A stretch of 9,380 nt of DNA, from contig DAIDJC010000012.1 of assembly GCA_027451565.1 (NCBI GenBank), positions 17,968-27,347 of the forward strand, read 5' to 3'. The translations under genes were made by a program, and so were the position numbers. The notes under the pieces were generated by a model. It searched no databases. It saw only the letters and a list, made by a program, of their open reading frames with translations, and had not been told where the DNA came from. The stretch is from Limisphaerales bacterium. Its GTDB lineage: Bacteria > Verrucomicrobiota > Verrucomicrobiia > Limisphaerales > UBA11358. Positions 7,435 through 9,380 of the stretch are shown here, piece by piece; position 1 is the stretch's first letter, and each line of letters begins with the position of its first letter.

Positions 7435-7588
7435 GACAATTTTGATTTTAAATTCATTGTTGCACCATCGAAAACCTTTTCCACCAAAGACTGTCATAGC
7501 GATCACGCCCATTTTAAATTTTCATTCGACCGTCCTTATTCATCAACCCCTCAAAGCAACAAACCATGAAATCACAACAAAAAGCAAC

Positions 7589-7593
7589 AAGGA
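7589..7593 (+). promoter_or_regulatory. Shine-Dalgarno site deciding the surface-protein start
   Basis: AAGGA at 7589-7593 lies 8 nt before the ATG at 7602. The alternative in-frame ATG at 7566 has no such site and would only add 12 Lys/Gln/Arg/Thr-rich residues in front of the signal peptide. Confidence 0.5.
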
Positions 7594-7601
7594 ATCGAAC
7601 C

Positions 7602-9380
7602 ATGAGCAAAAGTAAAAGGTGCGCGCATCCTGACAAGGCTGGCTTGGCAAACCTGGGACGGGCATTGATGCCCGTGCTGGCCCTGCTGGCTCTCTTTCAG
7701 ATGGCCGCGATGGGGCATGCCCAATCTTCAGCCATCAGTTTCCAATTCCCGCAAGTGCGTGTCACGGTGCCAGTTGCCACCACCAATACGGTGACACTCA
7801 CCGGCCTTAATTTCACCAACGATTCAGTGGTCCTGTTGAATGGGGCCACCAATGCCATTTTTGACGTGGCTGGTCTCCCTGCGGGTGTGGGTGTGGCCTT
7901 GACGGATAACAACAATAATCCGTTGGCGTCCGTATCGGGCAGCACACCAGTCTGGGTGGTGGTGAATGCAACCAATGTTCCCGAGGGCGTGTACAATTTC
8001 ACGCTCGATGCGCACGGGACGGACACAAATGGCCTGCCTGTGACCAACAGCATTCCTTTTGTGCTGCAATCCGCCTACATCTGGCAGGGTGGCGGGCTTG
8101 GGGCTTCCGGGTTCGGAACCAGTTATAACTGGACAAACGCTGCAAGTTGGATTGAAGGGGTGGTTCCTGGAGCCACTGACGACGTGGTCTTTGCCGATGC
8201 CGGAGCTCAAACCAACGATACCTATGCTTCTGGGATACCTTTCACGAACATCCTCATATCCAGCAGTGTCTCGGCGGGTTCCATTCGGTTTGCCCAAAAC
8301 ACCTATAACAACGCCGGGATAAGCGCCAATTCTGAGTATCACAATATTCTTCTGGCGCCCAAGGCAAACCTGACTCTCACAGGATCCAACGGGTTGAGCT
8401 TTTTGCGCGATACCATCAATGATTTCGGGGTCAGCCCAGACAGCACACCTGGTGTGTTTGTTGAGGGCCTAAGTTCCGAGTTGAGCGTGAGCAACCCTGC
8501 TGCAAACTTTTCGGTCCTGGTGGGAAACAGTGTGAATCCGGTCCTGAATTTGGAAAACCTGGGGACCCTTTATGTGGATGTCAACCGTGTGGGGCTTTCC
8601 GACTATGAGGTTTTCCCCAATTACCGGGCCCTTAATGCCGCCTACAACGCAGGGCGAACGGCTGACTCCTATACCGGGCATCCGCGCCGGTTGTGGCAGA
8701 CGATGTATCTGGCCCGCACCAATTTCATCACCGCAAATTACGTGAATCCTGACCATTACACCAATGAATACACCCGTGGCTATTCTTTGACGGTTCAAAA
8801 TAATGAACAAAGCGGGAATGGCAGCTCGGTGAACACCTATTTCATGCTGGGTTTCACCAATCAATTCAACATGGACAGTATTGATTTCATCGGCTCCAGC
8901 AGCGCCAGCGGCAACTCCGGTGGAACAAAGTTTATTTCCTATAATGACAAAGTGTCCATCGGACCCGGTGCCCGCTTTCGCAATACAGACGGTGTCAGCC
9001 GCATGAGCATGTTTGCCGCATCCGATGATGGCGGCACCAATGAGGCCGATAGCAACGTCAAGTCCACGACTGATTTCAGCTATGCTGCCGGCACGTTGAC
9101 TGGACGCGGTTTGGGATCCGGCGTTATTGATTTGTTGGCCGACAAATTGTACCTGGCTCGCGATCGCACCCTGATTGTTTCCAATGGCAGTCCGAACGTT
9201 CAGGGCGACCTGATCTTTGGCAATGGCGTGGTGAACGTGAACCAGATGTATTTGGGTGACCAGGAACACAGCAACAAGGTGGACTGGACGACCCTGTATG
9301 GCGCCGCGCCTTACCTCAACTACTGCCAGGGTCGGCTCGTTTTGACCAACAATGGGAGCATGCCCTCGACCGTGATTGTC
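7602..9380 (+). CDS. large exported beta-strand-rich surface protein (3' truncated by window)
   Basis: The frame is open for 593 codons and runs off the right edge without a stop. The protein starts with a signal peptide (basic residues, then ALMPVLALLALFQMAAMGHA, cleavage about residue 40). Residues about 45-155 resemble an Ig-like or IPT-type module (VTLTGLNFTNDSVVLLNG, then GVYNFTLDA). From 159 the segment YIWQGGG, YNWTNAASWIEGVVPGATDD and VVFAD matches the opening of 'autotransporter-associated beta strand' proteins (usual form W-N-W-x-x-A-x-N-W-x-G-x-x-P). The rest is rich in Asn, Ser, Thr, Gly and Val, with repeated short beta-strands, no Cys-rich module and little charge, as in a long beta-helix or beta-sandwich surface protein. 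In Verrucomicrobiota such proteins often end in a PEP-CTERM, autotransporter or sorting tail, which lies outside this window. Function (adhesion, matrix, S-layer-like coat) cannot be told. The ATG at 7602 is preferred for its Shine-Dalgarno site. Confidence 0.85.
   Translation, partial: MSKSKRCAHPDKAGLANLGRALMPVLALLALFQMAAMGHAQSSAISFQFPQVRVTVPVATTNTVTLTGLNFTNDSVVLLNGATNAIFDVAGLPAGVGVALTDNNNNPLASVSGSTPVWVVVNATNVPEGVYNFTLDAHGTDTNGLPVTNSIPFVLQSAYIWQGGGLGASGFGTSYNWTNAASWIEGVVPGATDDVVFADAGAQTNDTYASGIPFTNILISSSVSAGSIRFAQNTYNNAGISANSEYHNILLAPKANLTLTGSNGLSFLRDTINDFGVSPDSTPGVFVEGLSSELSVSNPAANFSVLVGNSVNPVLNLENLGTLYVDVNRVGLSDYEVFPNYRALNAAYNAGRTADSYTGHPRRLWQTMYLARTNFITANYVNPDHYTNEYTRGYSLTVQNNEQSGNGSSVNTYFMLGFTNQFNMDSIDFIGSSSASGNSGGTKFISYNDKVSIGPGARFRNTDGVSRMSMFAASDDGGTNEADSNVKSTTDFSYAAGTLTGRGLGSGVIDLLADKLYLARDRTLIVSNGSPNVQGDLIFGNGVVNVNQMYLGDQEHSNKVDWTTLYGAAPYLNYCQGRLVLTNNGSMPSTVIV

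Larger units (their letters stand above)
7269..7601. other. AT-rich spacer before the large surface-protein gene
   Basis: I see no gene or RNA gene in these 333 bp. The first 50 bp hold a weak GC-rich hairpin (CAAGG 7281-7285, CCTTG 7300-7304) after the pseudopilin stop. The next about 100 bp are strongly AT-rich and probably contain the promoter of the gene at 7602; TATGAT at 7405-7410 is a possible -10, with TTGATT at 7380-7385 at an overlong 19-bp spacing. Downstream lie a repeated TACCGG (7417-7434) and two similar ATTTTAAATT-TCATT stretches (7445-7458 and 7511-7526). The leader would therefore be long. Confidence 0.5.

Noticed and set aside
8469..9269. A 266-codon open frame on the minus strand, plus shorter ones at 7697-8053 and 7824-8342.
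   Set aside because: They are antisense to the continuous plus-strand reading frame that has a signal peptide and recognisable motifs; their His/Ile/Val-rich composition is the usual mirror of an Asn/Thr-rich gene.
1..9380. Insertion sequences, CRISPR repeats, tRNA/rRNA genes, prophage or toxin-antitoxin genes.
   Set aside because: Looked for on both strands; no terminal inverted repeats with transposase, no regularly spaced repeats, no tRNA-like cloverleaf and no such protein motifs were found.

Overview
The window looks like chromosomal DNA from a free-living, polysaccharide-degrading member of the PVC group, most likely Verrucomicrobiota (Limisphaerales/Pedosphaera-like) or possibly Lentisphaerota. 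Three things point there. One protein pairs a textbook prepilin cleavage site with a C-terminal H-X9-DG motif, a combination abundant in these phyla. A secreted glycosidase pair is present. The last gene opens a large exported protein of the 'autotransporter-associated beta strand' style that these bacteria carry in many copies. No rRNA, tRNA, CRISPR array, transposase or phage gene is visible.

Layout. Positions 2-193 (+) may hold the last 63 codons of an unrecognised gene. A 195-bp spacer leads to 389-1120 (+), a secreted protein resembling DUF3826. From 1121 to 1392 is a convergent spacer with two inverted repeats that could end transcription from either side. From 1393 to 6157, on the minus strand, lies a two-gene unit. 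The upstream gene (6157 to 4121) encodes an exported right-handed beta-helix protein resembling GH141. Only 4 bp after its stop begins an exported GH78 alpha-L-rhamnosidase (4116 to 1393). A 130-bp divergent spacer separates this unit from 6288-7268 (+), an H-X9-DG pseudopilin. After a 333-bp AT-rich spacer, a very large exported beta-strand-rich surface protein starts at 7602 (+) and runs off the right edge.

How the genes may work together. The minus-strand pair reads as a small secreted cassette for removing deoxysugars (rhamnose, perhaps fucose) from a complex glycan such as pectin rhamnogalacturonan or an algal/exopolysaccharide analogue. The DUF3826-like protein sits 3' and convergent and may be an accessory factor, but that is only inference from position. 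The pseudopilin and the giant surface protein are typical lineage-specific surface genes; nothing ties them directly to the glycosidases.

Start sites were reassigned for several genes. Both minus-strand frames stay open well upstream of their credible starts, which creates false overlaps with neighbours. The last gene has no stop inside the window, although it is the real coding strand there; long open frames on the opposite strand are shadows.
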